Origin: Streptomyces sp. Y2F8-2
Lineage (GTDB): Bacteria; Actinomycetota; Actinomycetes; Streptomycetales; Streptomycetaceae
Length of the DNA: 64,000 nucleotides
Direction: 5' to 3'
Assembly: GCF_014905555.1 (NCBI RefSeq)
Contig: NZ_BNGS01000002.1
Location: forward strand, 558,001 to 622,000
A program made the translations under genes and the position numbers. Positions 7,822-16,009 of the stretch are shown in pieces; position 1 is the stretch's first letter; each line of letters begins with the position of its first letter. Under the pieces are notes generated by a model that was not told where the DNA came from, made no database searches, and saw only the letters and a program-made list of their open reading frames with translations.

Positions 7822-8910
7822 TCAGTTCTCGGTCGCCGGGTGCCCCTTGCCCCACGCCCAGGCCAGGCGGTCCGCGCCGGAGGCGTTGGTGGTGGCGAGG
7901 CCCAGGCGGGTGCCGCTGCCGGTCAGGGTCTGGATGCTGTAGATGTCGCCGGTGCGCAGGCCCGGCCAGTAGACCGATCCCATGTGGAGCTCGCGGAAGA
8001 CGTCCGTGTCGGCCTGGATGAAGGCGACCGAGTTCGGGTCGGTGCTCGCCGAGGCGGGCTGGTTGTAGTCCAGGCCGGTGGTCATGGGCGCGCCGAACTC
8101 GTCCGCGACCGTGCGGGAGGCACACGAGCCGATGCGCGCCTTGAGGTCGCCGACCCACTCCGAGTAGGTGGCGCTCTGCTTCCAGAAGCCGTAGTGGTGC
8201 AGGGACAGGTACGTGCCGTCGAGGCGGTGGTCCGCGCAGACGCTGACGACGCTGTCGTTGTAGCCGCTGCCGCTGACGAAGATCCTGTTCCTGGGGACGG
8301 ACGGGTAGGTGCCGATCCACTGCGCCGCCAGGTCGGCCCACGCCCCCGCGGTGTAGCCGTGCGGCTCGTTCATCGGCTCGAAGTAGACCAGCGGGTTGCG
8401 CTGGTAGGCGCTGGTGACGGTGCCCCACATGCGCCAGAAGTCCGGCAGGTTGTCGACGAAGCCGTCCTTCTGGGCCCCGGTGCCCTCCCAGTAGCTGAGT
8501 ATGACCTTGAAGCCGTGGGCGGTGGCGGCGTCGATGACGGCGCGGTAGGAGCTCCAGTACGAGCCGTTCACGGTGTAGGGGTTGATCGGCAGGCGCACCG
8601 TGTCGGCCTGGAGGTTCTTGCGGAATCCCTTGATGACGCCGCCGGCCTTGGCGTACGTGGTGGCGTAGTCGTCGGACAGGCTCAGCCCGGACAGGACCAC
8701 GGGGTCGTTGGCGTAGTTGTCGCGGGGGTCGGCCCAGTTCACGCCGTTGAACTGGCTGGGGTTGAGGGAGGCGGCCGGTCTGTCGGCGCCCGATGCCGGG
8801 ACGGTGGCCAGTCCGATGAGGGCACCGCTGCTGAGGGCGACCGCCGCCGCGATGACGGTGCGGGTGAGCCGGGTGGTGCGGTGTGCGGCCCTGCGGACGG
8901 AGCGGAACAT
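7822..8910 (-). CDS. secreted GH5 endoglucanase (cellulase)
   Basis: 362 residues. ATG 8910 has AGGAAGG upstream and begins a basic then hydrophobic signal peptide (MFRSVRRAAHRTTRLTRT, cleavage near VPASGA); the frame runs 48 codons further upstream without support. The GH5 catalytic domain shows the acid/base Glu in YFEPMNEPHGY near residue 178 and the nucleophile Glu in VADEFGAPM near residue 268, with LHHYGFW between them carrying the conserved His-Tyr. No cellulose-binding module is present. It should cleave beta-1,4-glucan outside the cell. No CebR-type box (TGGGAGCGCTCCCA) was seen upstream. Confidence 0.92.
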   Translation of the reverse strand: MFRSVRRAAHRTTRLTRTVIAAAVALSSGALIGLATVPASGADRPAASLNPSQFNGVNWADPRDNYANDPVVLSGLSLSDDYATTYAKAGGVIKGFRKNLQADTVRLPINPYTVNGSYWSSYRAVIDAATAHGFKVILSYWEGTGAQKDGFVDNLPDFWRMWGTVTSAYQRNPLVYFEPMNEPHGYTAGAWADLAAQWIGTYPSVPRNRIFVSGSGYNDSVVSVCADHRLDGTYLSLHHYGFWKQSATYSEWVGDLKARIGSCASRTVADEFGAPMTTGLDYNQPASASTDPNSVAFIQADTDVFRELHMGSVYWPGLRTGDIYSIQTLTGSGTRLGLATTNASGADRLAWAWGKGHPATEN

Positions 8911-9222
8911 GTGCGGGGACCTTCCTGTGCGGGTGCGGTGCGAGACGGCGTGCGGACGCGCGAAACCGCGGACGGGGGAGGAAGAACCTGCGGCGCCCTG
9001 GGGCGGCAGCGGCAGGCACGGAAAAGAAGCCACGGGAGCCTGACGTGCAGTCACGCTCGGACGATCACCTTTCGGGCGAGAGCCTCGCCGCAGTCGGCCG
9101 GGGGTGTCAAGACATCCGACAGGACTTCGTCAAACCATTACGGGAAGGGGCCTGCGGGTTCGGCCGCTGGGTTCGGCCGCTCGGGACGTGGGCCGGGCGC
9201 ACCGCGGAAGCCGTATGCGGAC
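8911..9222. other. intergenic region with a 13-bp direct repeat
   Basis: No gene is supported here. On the minus strand TTGACA (complement of 9105-9110) is a possible -35 box for the cellulase, but no matching -10 is clear. GGGTTCGGCCGCT is repeated exactly in tandem at 9156-9181. Confidence 0.4.
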
Positions 9223-9252
9223 TTGCAGGAAAGTTGAGCTTCGTCGTATAAG
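9223..9252 (+). promoter_or_regulatory. candidate promoter of the debranching-enzyme gene
   Basis: TTGCAG (9223-9228) and TATAAG (9247-9252) are separated by 18 bp and lie 54 bp upstream of the start of the next gene, the layout of a vegetative sigma-factor promoter. A direct repeat TTCTCACGAGGAC-type lies just downstream at about 9275-9298. Confidence 0.5.
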
Positions 9253-9306
9253 AAAACCCGGTCGAATCGTCTTTCTCACGAGGACTTCTCACGAGGACGG
9301 TGATCG

Positions 9307-11445
9307 ATGGGCGAGGGCTGGACGTTCGCCGGGGAAGCCACGCAGAGCGGTGGGGACTCCGTGACCCTGATCGAAGGGTCGTCCTTCTGCCTGTCCGAGC
9401 GGGGCGGGGATCTCGTGCCGGGCACGCCCCACGGGCTCTTCCACCGCGACACCCGCATCCTGTCCGTGTGGCAACTGCGCCTGGACGACGAGGAGATCGA
9501 CCCGCTCTCCGTCATCGCGCAGGAGCCGTACGAGGCCCTGTTCCTGGGGCGGGCCCGGCCGCGTCCCGGGTACAGCGAGGCCACCGTCCTGCTCGAGCGG
9601 CGCCGCTTCGTGGGCGCGGGCATGCGCGAGGACCTGGTGCTGCGCAACCTCGGCAACGAGGCCGCCGCCTGTGTGCTCACACTGCGCGTCGAGGCCGACT
9701 TCGCCGACCTGTTCGAGGTGAAGGAGGGGCGGGTCCGGCCGCGCGGCCAGTACGGCGTCGACTACGGCGACGGGGTCCTCGCCCTGACCCGGCAGTGGCG
9801 CGGGGAGAGCCGCGGGGTGCGAATCGTCGCCGAGGGAGCGATCAGCTCGCCCGGGCAGCTCACCTTCCGGGCGGTCGTCCCGCCGCGCGGCACCTGGCGG
9901 TCGTCGGTGCTGGTCACTCCGGTGATCGACGGGGTGGAGACGCCGACGTCGTTCCCGCTGGAGCGGCCGGTGGAGCAGGCCGGGCCCTCGGTGCGGACCA
10001 CCGAGTGGCGGGCGTCGGGGCCGCGGATCCGGGTGGGCGACGAATCGCTGGCGCTGACCCTGCGCCGCAGCCGCCAGGACCTGGGGGCGCTCAGGATCTT
10101 CGACCCCGAGCGGCCCGACACACCCGTCGTGGCGGCCGGCGCGCCCTGGTTCATGGCGCTGTTCGGGCGGGACTCGATCCTCACGGCGCTGATGTCGCTG
10201 CCCCTCGACCCCCAGCTCGCCCTCGGCACCGCCCAGACGCTCGCCCGCCACCAGGGCACGAAGACCGACCCGGTGACCGAGGAGGAGCCCGGCCGCATCC
10301 CGCACGAGCTGCGGTTCGGTGTCGAGGCGTCACTCGCGCTCGGCGGCACGGTCTACTACGGCACCGTCGACGCCACTCCCCTGTTCGTGATGCTGCTCGG
10401 GGAGCTGTGCCGCTGGGGCGTCGAACCGGATGCCGTACGCGCGCTGCTGCCGCATGCCGACCGGGCGTTGACCTGGATCGACGAGTACGGTGACCGGGAC
10501 GGCGACGGGTTCGTCGAGTACCGGCGGGCGACCGACCGGGGCCTGGCCAACCAGGGCTGGAAGGACTCCTGGGACGGCGTGAACAGTGCCGACGGCAGGA
10601 TCGCGGAGCCCCCCATCGCGCTCGCCGAGGTCCAGGGTTACGTCTACGGCGCCTATCGGGCACGGGCGCTGCTCGCCGAGCGGTTCGACGACCCGGACGC
10701 GGCCGGGCACTGGCACAAGCGGGCGCGGCAGCTCAAGGAGCGCTTCAACGAACGGTTCTGGCTGCCGGAGCAGGGCTGGTACGCCGAGGCACTGGACGGC
10801 GAGAAGCAGCCGGTGGACGCGCTCGTCTCCAACATGGGGCACTGCCTGTGGACCGGCATCGTCGACGTCGACAGGGCGCACGCGGTCGCCGAACGGCTGC
10901 TGTCGCGCGAGATGTTCAGCGGCTGGGGGGTGCGCACCCTGGCCACCTCCATGGCCGCGTACAACCCGATGAGCTACCACAACGGCTCGGTGTGGCCGCA
11001 CGACAGCGGCATCGTCGCCGCCGGGCTCATGCGCTACGGCTTCACCGACCACGCCCGGCGCGTCGCCGAGGCCGTCCTGGACGCCGCGGCGGCCTTCGGC
11101 GGGAGGCTGCCGGAGCTGCTGTGCGGCTTCGACCGCACCGAGTACGGCCGGCCGGTGCCGTACCCGGCCGCCTGCTCACCGCAGGCCTGGGCGTCCGCCA
11201 CGCCCCTGCACCTGCTGCGCGTGCTGCTGGGCGCCGAGGTGTGCGTCCCGCACGGCGTGGTCCGCCTCGACCCGCACCTGCCCGCCCGCTTCGGCGCCCT
11301 GCGCCTGACCGACGTACCGGTGGGCACGGCACGGGTCGGCGTGACGGTCACCGAGGACGGCACCGCCGAGGTCACCGGGCTGCCGTCGGGCGTGACGGTG
11401 ACCCAGGAGCGGTGCGCCTGCACGGCGGTGGACCCGCCGCGCTGA
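9307..11445 (+). CDS. glycogen-debranching-type amylo-alpha-1,6-glucosidase
   Basis: 712 residues. The N-terminal about 210 residues are the bacterial/archaeal debranching N-domain (PGTPHGLFHRDTRILSVW). The C-terminal (alpha/alpha)6 barrel contains APWFMALFGRDSILTALM near residue 280, NQGWKDSWDGV near 417 and SYHNGSVWPHDSGIVAAG near 558. Such proteins debranch glycogen or trim alpha-glucans; there is no signal peptide, so it is probably cytosolic. The ATG start follows GAGGACGG. The downstream glycosyltransferase reads the same way after a 280-bp gap, and the pair may act on a storage or stress-related glucan, which is inference. Confidence 0.87.
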   Translation: MGEGWTFAGEATQSGGDSVTLIEGSSFCLSERGGDLVPGTPHGLFHRDTRILSVWQLRLDDEEIDPLSVIAQEPYEALFLGRARPRPGYSEATVLLERRRFVGAGMREDLVLRNLGNEAAACVLTLRVEADFADLFEVKEGRVRPRGQYGVDYGDGVLALTRQWRGESRGVRIVAEGAISSPGQLTFRAVVPPRGTWRSSVLVTPVIDGVETPTSFPLERPVEQAGPSVRTTEWRASGPRIRVGDESLALTLRRSRQDLGALRIFDPERPDTPVVAAGAPWFMALFGRDSILTALMSLPLDPQLALGTAQTLARHQGTKTDPVTEEEPGRIPHELRFGVEASLALGGTVYYGTVDATPLFVMLLGELCRWGVEPDAVRALLPHADRALTWIDEYGDRDGDGFVEYRRATDRGLANQGWKDSWDGVNSADGRIAEPPIALAEVQGYVYGAYRARALLAERFDDPDAAGHWHKRARQLKERFNERFWLPEQGWYAEALDGEKQPVDALVSNMGHCLWTGIVDVDRAHAVAERLLSREMFSGWGVRTLATSMAAYNPMSYHNGSVWPHDSGIVAAGLMRYGFTDHARRVAEAVLDAAAAFGGRLPELLCGFDRTEYGRPVPYPAACSPQAWASATPLHLLRVLLGAEVCVPHGVVRLDPHLPARFGALRLTDVPVGTARVGVTVTEDGTAEVTGLPSGVTVTQERCACTAVDPPR

Positions 11446-11471
11446 CGCTCCGCAGCGTTCCTGCCCACTCG

Positions 11472-11545
11472 CCCGGAGACTTTCCCTCCTCACACTCCCC
11501 CGGAGACTTTCCCTCCTCACACTCCCCCGGAGACTTTCCCTCCTC
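11472..11545. repeat. 27-bp tandem repeat, 2.7 copies
   Basis: Units start at 11472, 11499 and 11526 and share CCCGGAGACTTTCCCTCCTC; the first two units are identical over 27 bp, and the third ends after that shared part. It lies 27 bp past the debranching-gene stop. The unit length is a multiple of three, so it would read in frame, but it belongs to no supported gene. The rest of the gap to 11725 shows nothing further. Confidence 0.85.
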
Positions 11546-11725
11546 GCGAACCGCCGCGGTCGACGCTGCCCGCGGCCGGTGACACCCACATCCGCCGCCC
11601 GCGCATCCGGGCATGACATGGCGCGCCATGGCGAGGCGTCGCCGTGCCGTGCGCGGAGGCCTGGGCGCGACCGTGAGCCGCTGGGGCACGCCCCCGAGGC
11701 CCACACATGACGAAAGGAGCCGTAC

Positions 11726-12826
11726 GTGAGCAACCGGCCGCTTCGTATCGCCATGGTCGCGCCGCCGTGGTTCGAGCTCCCGCCGCGCGGCTACGGGGGC
11801 ATCGAGGCGATGTGCGCCGACCTCACCGACGCGCTGGTCGCCCGCGGCCACGACGTCACCCTGATCGCGGCGGGCCGCAACGGCACCCGCGCCCACCGCA
11901 TGCTGCGCACCTACGACGTGCCCCAGGGCCCCCGCCTCGGCGAACCGCTGCCCGAGGTGTGGCACACCGCGGCCGTCGGACGCCTGCTGGACGACCTCGA
12001 CGTCGACGTCGTCCACGACCACACCCTCGCAGGACCGCTGCTGGCCCGTGGCCGGAGCGTGCCCACCGTGGTCACCACGCACGGCCCGCTGGACGGCGAA
12101 CCCGGCGACTACTACCGGCAGTTGGGCGACAGCGTGCACCTCGTCGCCATCTCGGAGTCGCAGCGCTCGCAGGCACCCGACCTCAACTGGGCCGGCACGG
12201 TGCACAACGCCCTGCGCGCCCGCGACTTCCCCTACCGGAGGGACAAGGAGGACTGGGTCTTCTTCCTGGGCCGCTGCACCCCCGACAAGGGCATGCACCT
12301 GGCCATCGACGCCGCCCTCGCGGCGGGCCGTGAGATCAAGCTGGCCGCCAAGTGCAGCGAGCCCGCCGAACACGCCTACTTCGAGGCCGAGATCAAGCCT
12401 CGCCTGGGCCGGGGCGTGGAGTGGCTCGGCGAGGTGACGGGCGAGCGCAAGAAGCACCTGCTGGCCCGGGCGCGCTGCCTGCTCTTCCCGCTGCAGTGGG
12501 AGGAGCCGTTCGGAATGGTGATGATCGAGGCGATGGTGTGCGGCACGCCGGTGGTCACCCTGCGCCGCGGCTCGGTGCCGGAGGTCGTGCTCGACGGCGT
12601 CACCGGCCTGGTCCGCGACAACGCCGCCGAACTTCCGGACGCCATCGAGGCGGTGGGCGGGATCGACTCGCGGGACTGCCGCAACCATGTCATCGAGCGC
12701 TTCCAGCCGGAGACCATGGCGGCCGGGTACGAGGCGGTGTACCGCAAGGTGATCGCCGCCGCCACGACGGCCCCGGCGCCGCTGGTGCCCGCACCCGGGC
12801 GGGAGGACATGCTGCCGGTGGCCTGA
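11726..12826 (+). CDS. GT4-family glycosyltransferase
   Basis: 366 residues, GT-B fold. The N-terminal Rossmann start is RIAMVAPPWFELPPRGYGGIE, in which the glycine-rich loop binds the nucleotide sugar. The C-terminal half holds FFLGRCTPDKGMHLAIDAA and the retaining-type E-x7-E motif in EEPFGMVMIEAMVCGTPVV near residue 260. The GTG start is preceded by AAAGGAG. It probably transfers a sugar from an NDP- or GDP-donor in the cytoplasm; acceptor unknown. It stands alone, after the debranching enzyme on the same strand and convergent with the biosynthetic cluster, so it could serve either or neither. Confidence 0.87.
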   Translation: MSNRPLRIAMVAPPWFELPPRGYGGIEAMCADLTDALVARGHDVTLIAAGRNGTRAHRMLRTYDVPQGPRLGEPLPEVWHTAAVGRLLDDLDVDVVHDHTLAGPLLARGRSVPTVVTTHGPLDGEPGDYYRQLGDSVHLVAISESQRSQAPDLNWAGTVHNALRARDFPYRRDKEDWVFFLGRCTPDKGMHLAIDAALAAGREIKLAAKCSEPAEHAYFEAEIKPRLGRGVEWLGEVTGERKKHLLARARCLLFPLQWEEPFGMVMIEAMVCGTPVVTLRRGSVPEVVLDGVTGLVRDNAAELPDAIEAVGGIDSRDCRNHVIERFQPETMAAGYEAVYRKVIAAATTAPAPLVPAPGREDMLPVA

Positions 12827-12870
12827 CGGCCGGGTCCGGGTCCCGGCGGACGCTGCGGCGCACGGCGTCG

Positions 12871-12909
12871 AGGCAGGCGCGGGCGGAGGCAGGCGCGGGC
12901 GGAGGCAGG
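12871..12909. repeat. 16-bp tandem repeat
   Basis: AGGCAGGCGCGGGCGG occurs at 12871 and 12887, with a partial third copy at 12903, between the convergent glycosyltransferase and methyltransferase genes. No function can be read from it. Confidence 0.6.
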
Positions 12910-12949
12910 GCTGCTCGCCCCGCCCGCGCCGCCCGGGGCGCGGAACACC

Positions 12950-13714
12950 TCATGCCAGGCGGAACACCATGAGGTCGGCCGGTTCCCGGACGGGACCCGT
13001 GTCACCGGCCCGGGTGACGTCCGCGTCGAGGGCCGCGAAGCCGGCCCGGATCTCTTCCTCGTCGAGGTACTCGAAGGTCGGGACGGCGCGATGCCGCAGC
13101 TTGTCCGCGTACGCCGCGAGGGACGGCGCGACCTCGCACTCGACGCGGTCGACGCCGTCGAGTGCGAACCCCGCGGCCGTGAACACCGCGACGACCTCCT
13201 CGTACGTCGGGAACATCGCGTCCTCGACCTCGCGGGCGCGGGGGAAGTAGCGGAACCACGTCCGCTCCTCCAGACGGCCCGAGAAGCTGCTCTGCAACAG
13301 GACCCTGCCGCCGGGACGCAGCACGCGGGCGAGTTCGGCGGTGGCCGCGGCCCGGTCCGGCACGTGATGGAAGACCAGGAAGAGCAGCGCCAGATCGCAG
13401 GTGTCCGCGCCGAGCGGTACGGCACCCGCGTCGCCGGCCAGATAGGTGACGGCGGGGTGCGCGTTGTCGGTCTCGGCGACCGCGCGCATCCGGTCGGCGG
13501 GCTCCACCCCGTACACCGGGCCACCGAACAGTTCGGCGAGCAGCGGGGTGAAGCGGCCCACCCCGCAGCCCAGGTCGAGGACGGTGAGCGGGCGTTCCGG
13601 GGGAGCATGGCGGGTGAACGCCGCCCGCCACACGGCCGCGGTCCGTTCGGTCAGCGCGCGTCCGCGGGCGTATCCCGCGAAGAGGCGTCGGCTGTAGTCG
13701 ACCGGTGGAAGCAT
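12950..13714 (-). CDS. class I SAM-dependent methyltransferase
   Basis: 254 residues. Motif I is LTVLDLGCGVGRFTPLLAEL near residue 42, followed by the acidic end of strand 2 in GVEPADRM, GDAGAVPL, and the post-I motif LALLFLVFHHV. This resembles UbiE/Tam-type small-molecule methyltransferases. ATG 13714 has an AGAGGAAG Shine-Dalgarno; an upstream in-frame start at 13738 has none. It is the last gene of the six-gene minus-strand operon, 30 bp after the LLM oxidoreductase. A tailoring O-, N- or C-methylation of the cluster product is the likely role; the position cannot be predicted. Confidence 0.85.
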   Translation of the reverse strand: MLPPVDYSRRLFAGYARGRALTERTAAVWRAAFTRHAPPERPLTVLDLGCGVGRFTPLLAELFGGPVYGVEPADRMRAVAETDNAHPAVTYLAGDAGAVPLGADTCDLALLFLVFHHVPDRAAATAELARVLRPGGRVLLQSSFSGRLEERTWFRYFPRAREVEDAMFPTYEEVVAVFTAAGFALDGVDRVECEVAPSLAAYADKLRHRAVPTFEYLDEEEIRAGFAALDADVTRAGDTGPVREPADLMVFRLA

Positions 13715-13744
13715 CAGTCTTCTTCCTCTCCGTCGCAACCCGTT

Positions 13745-14608
13745 TCAGAGGTTGTCCTTCAACGCGGCGAACCGGTCGAGTTCGCGCAGCGACTCGTCCC
13801 GGGGTGCGGTCGGCAGCTGCAGCAGCGCCCGGTCGGCGCCCGCCTCGGCGAGGCCGGCCAGCACCTCGCGGTCGGGCGGTACGCCGTAGACGGTCACGGG
13901 AACGGGGGCGCGGCCCGCTTCCTCGGCGCGCACGGCGAGTTCCGCGATCCGGGCGGCCAGTGCGTGGACCGACTTGCCGAGGATCGGCACCCAGCCGTCG
14001 CCGTACTCCAGGACACGGTCGAGGACACCGGGCCCGTCACCGCCGACCAGGACCGGCGGATGCGGCCGCTGCACCGGCTTCGGCCAGGACCTGATGGGGT
14101 CGAAGTCCACGAACTCGCCGTGGAACTCGGCCTCTTCCCGCATCCAGATCTCCCTCATCGCGAGGACGCGCTCACGCATCAGGGCCATGCGGATGCGCGG
14201 GTCGGTGCCGAGGTTGCGCATCTCCTCGCGGTTCCAGCCGGCGCCCACGCCGACGAGCAGCCGTCCGCCCGAGAGCAGATCCAGGGAGGCCACCTGTTTG
14301 GCCAGGTTGATCGGTTCCCGCTCGACGACGAGAGCGACGCCGGTGGCCACCAGCAGGCGCCGGGTCACGGTGGCCACGGCGGTGAGCGTGACGAAGGGAT
14401 CAATGGTCCGGTAGTAGATCCTGGGCAGCTCGCCGTACGCCGGCCAGTACATCTCGCGGTTGGGGACGTACGGGGTCTCCCGCTTGACCGGGATGTGCGT
14501 GTGCTCAGCGACGAACAGCGACTCGAATCCGCGCTCCTCCAGCGCCCTGCCGAGGTCGACCGGGCCGATGCCCTCGTCCGTCACGAAGGTGGAGATGCCG
14601 ATCCTCAT
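13745..14608 (-). CDS. LLM-class F420-dependent oxidoreductase
   Basis: 287 residues, luciferase-like monooxygenase TIM barrel. It has the family start RIGISTFVTDEGIGPVDLG and the central motifs LATGVALV and LLVGVGAGWNREEMRN, the latter typical of the F420-dependent TIGR03619 group. The start overlaps the preceding ATP-grasp gene stop in an ATGA motif. F420 enzymes of this class reduce or oxidise C=C, imine or alcohol groups, and in a pathway using a dihydro-aromatic acid one natural role would be ring or imine redox adjustment (inference). FMN use cannot be excluded from sequence alone. Confidence 0.85.
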   Translation of the reverse strand: MRIGISTFVTDEGIGPVDLGRALEERGFESLFVAEHTHIPVKRETPYVPNREMYWPAYGELPRIYYRTIDPFVTLTAVATVTRRLLVATGVALVVEREPINLAKQVASLDLLSGGRLLVGVGAGWNREEMRNLGTDPRIRMALMRERVLAMREIWMREEAEFHGEFVDFDPIRSWPKPVQRPHPPVLVGGDGPGVLDRVLEYGDGWVPILGKSVHALAARIAELAVRAEEAGRAPVPVTVYGVPPDREVLAGLAEAGADRALLQLPTAPRDESLRELDRFAALKDNL

Positions 14609-15987
14609 GCCGTGTCCCCCGTCGCCGTGTCCGTGTCGGTGTCGGTATCGGTGTCGGTGTCCGTGCCCTGCTCCGCACTCCCCGCCGCCGCGTCACCGTC
14701 CCGCTCGCGCAGCAGGGCCTCGACCGCCTTCTCCGCCTGTTCGGCGGCCGCCAGGTCCTCCGCGATCACGGCGAACTCGCCGGTCTCCGAGCCGGTGCCG
14801 CCGTCGTGGACCGTGACGACCACACCCGTGCGGCTCACCGGGTCGAAGGCCAGGCCCTGCGTGTGCAGCTCCGCCAACAGCGGGCCCAGGGGCGGGAAGT
14901 CGCAGCGACGGCGGTCCAGAAGCACCCGGTCGTCCCGGCCGACCAGTGTGCGCAGGATGCAGTGGTCGTGCGTGGCACCGCCGGAGCGGGCGTTGATCTC
15001 CGTGAGGAACGTGTCGCCGTCGGGCGTCAGCACGCCGTCCACGCTGAGCTGCCCGCGGTAGCCCAGGGCGCGCACAGCACCGGCCAGCCGCTCGGCGTGG
15101 CGAAGGAAGCGGGCGAACTCCGCCGTACCGGCCGAAGGACTCGGTGTGATCAGCCCGTTGATGACGGGCGTCATGCGCATCTCGCCGTGCCCGTACAGGG
15201 ACACCCCCCTCTCGCCGATCCGGTAGCCGGCGTAGACCGACCTGCAGCCGGGGACGTAGTGCTCGACGACGATCGGGGGGCGGCCCGGTGCGTCGTCGGG
15301 ACCCCACCGACGGGCGACGAACCGCGCCACGGCCTCCTCGTCCGTGCAGGTCTCGACCCGGTTGGCGCCGATCGGGAGGAGGCCCGGTGCCGGGCTCGCG
15401 ATCTCGTTGCCCAGCCCACCGACATGGAAGTCCTGCTTCACGACGGCGCTGCGCCCGTCCGCCAGCAGTGTCCGGACGAACTCCTCGGCGTCGGCCCGGG
15501 AGACGGGCACCCTGCCCTCGGCGACCGGGACGCCCGCGCCCGCGGCGAGTGCGCGGAACACCACCTTGCTGTTGAGCAGCTCGGCGCCGCCCTGAGCCGC
15601 GAATCCCCCGACGGGCAGGCCGAGTCCACGGATCAGCGCGGCCGCCGTACGGTCGTGGTAGTACGGCCAGGCCCGGTCCACGCCCCGGCGCCGCACCGCC
15701 TCCCGCAGCCGGTCCGCGAAGGCGGCGCCCGGCTCGTGCACCAGCACGTCCAGGTCGTCGGGCGTGAAGCCGCGCAGTGCCGTGGCATGGCGCAGGAACG
15801 CGCCGTCGACGGGGGTCGGGACGAGCAGCACGTCACCGGGACGGGCGAACCACACGGTGCGGTGGGCCTGCGCCTGGAGATAGCGCAGGTAGGGCGGTTG
15901 GAAGGCCGCCGGTGGGCCGAGGACCCCGACGTCGTCCGGATGGCCGGTGATGAGCCTGCCCAGATTGCTGATCACAAGCGTCCCCAT
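14605..15987 (-). CDS. PGM1-type ATP-grasp peptide ligase (first copy)
   Basis: 460 residues with a pre-ATP-grasp domain, the ATP-grasp fold and the PGM1 C-terminal domain. Visible motifs are VVKQDFHVGGLGNEI near residue 185 (nucleotide lysine and glycine-rich loop), PIVVEHYVPGCRSVYAGYRI, GHGEMRMTPVINGLI and the metal site FLTEINARSGGATHDH near residue 335. The family is named for PGM1 of pheganomycin biosynthesis, which joins a nonproteinogenic amino acid to a peptide through an acyl-phosphate. It is clearly homologous to the second copy at 18017-19357 but ends in an extra Thr-Asp repeat tail. ATG 15987 has GAGGAGG; 22 bp separate it from the upstream ligase. Confidence 0.87.
   Translation of the reverse strand: MGTLVISNLGRLITGHPDDVGVLGPPAAFQPPYLRYLQAQAHRTVWFARPGDVLLVPTPVDGAFLRHATALRGFTPDDLDVLVHEPGAAFADRLREAVRRRGVDRAWPYYHDRTAAALIRGLGLPVGGFAAQGGAELLNSKVVFRALAAGAGVPVAEGRVPVSRADAEEFVRTLLADGRSAVVKQDFHVGGLGNEIASPAPGLLPIGANRVETCTDEEAVARFVARRWGPDDAPGRPPIVVEHYVPGCRSVYAGYRIGERGVSLYGHGEMRMTPVINGLITPSPSAGTAEFARFLRHAERLAGAVRALGYRGQLSVDGVLTPDGDTFLTEINARSGGATHDHCILRTLVGRDDRVLLDRRRCDFPPLGPLLAELHTQGLAFDPVSRTGVVVTVHDGGTGSETGEFAVIAEDLAAAEQAEKAVEALLRERDGDAAAGSAEQGTDTDTDTDTDTDTATGDTA
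14623..14666. repeat. 6-bp microsatellite encoding a Thr-Asp tail
   Basis: On the coding (minus) strand a run of GACACC/GACACG-type hexamers encodes about seven Thr-Asp pairs (GTDTDTDTDTDTDT) at the very end of the first PGM1-type ligase. The second ligase lacks this tail, so it is a late, probably slippage-derived addition. Confidence 0.85.
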
Positions 15988-16009
15988 GCCGCCTCCTCGC
16001 CTCCTTGCG

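Noticed and set aside
7801..9237. Plus-strand frame through the cellulase region
   Set aside because: It is opposite the GH5 gene, which has catalytic residues and a signal peptide; only the first 90 codons are meaningful, as TetR relic.
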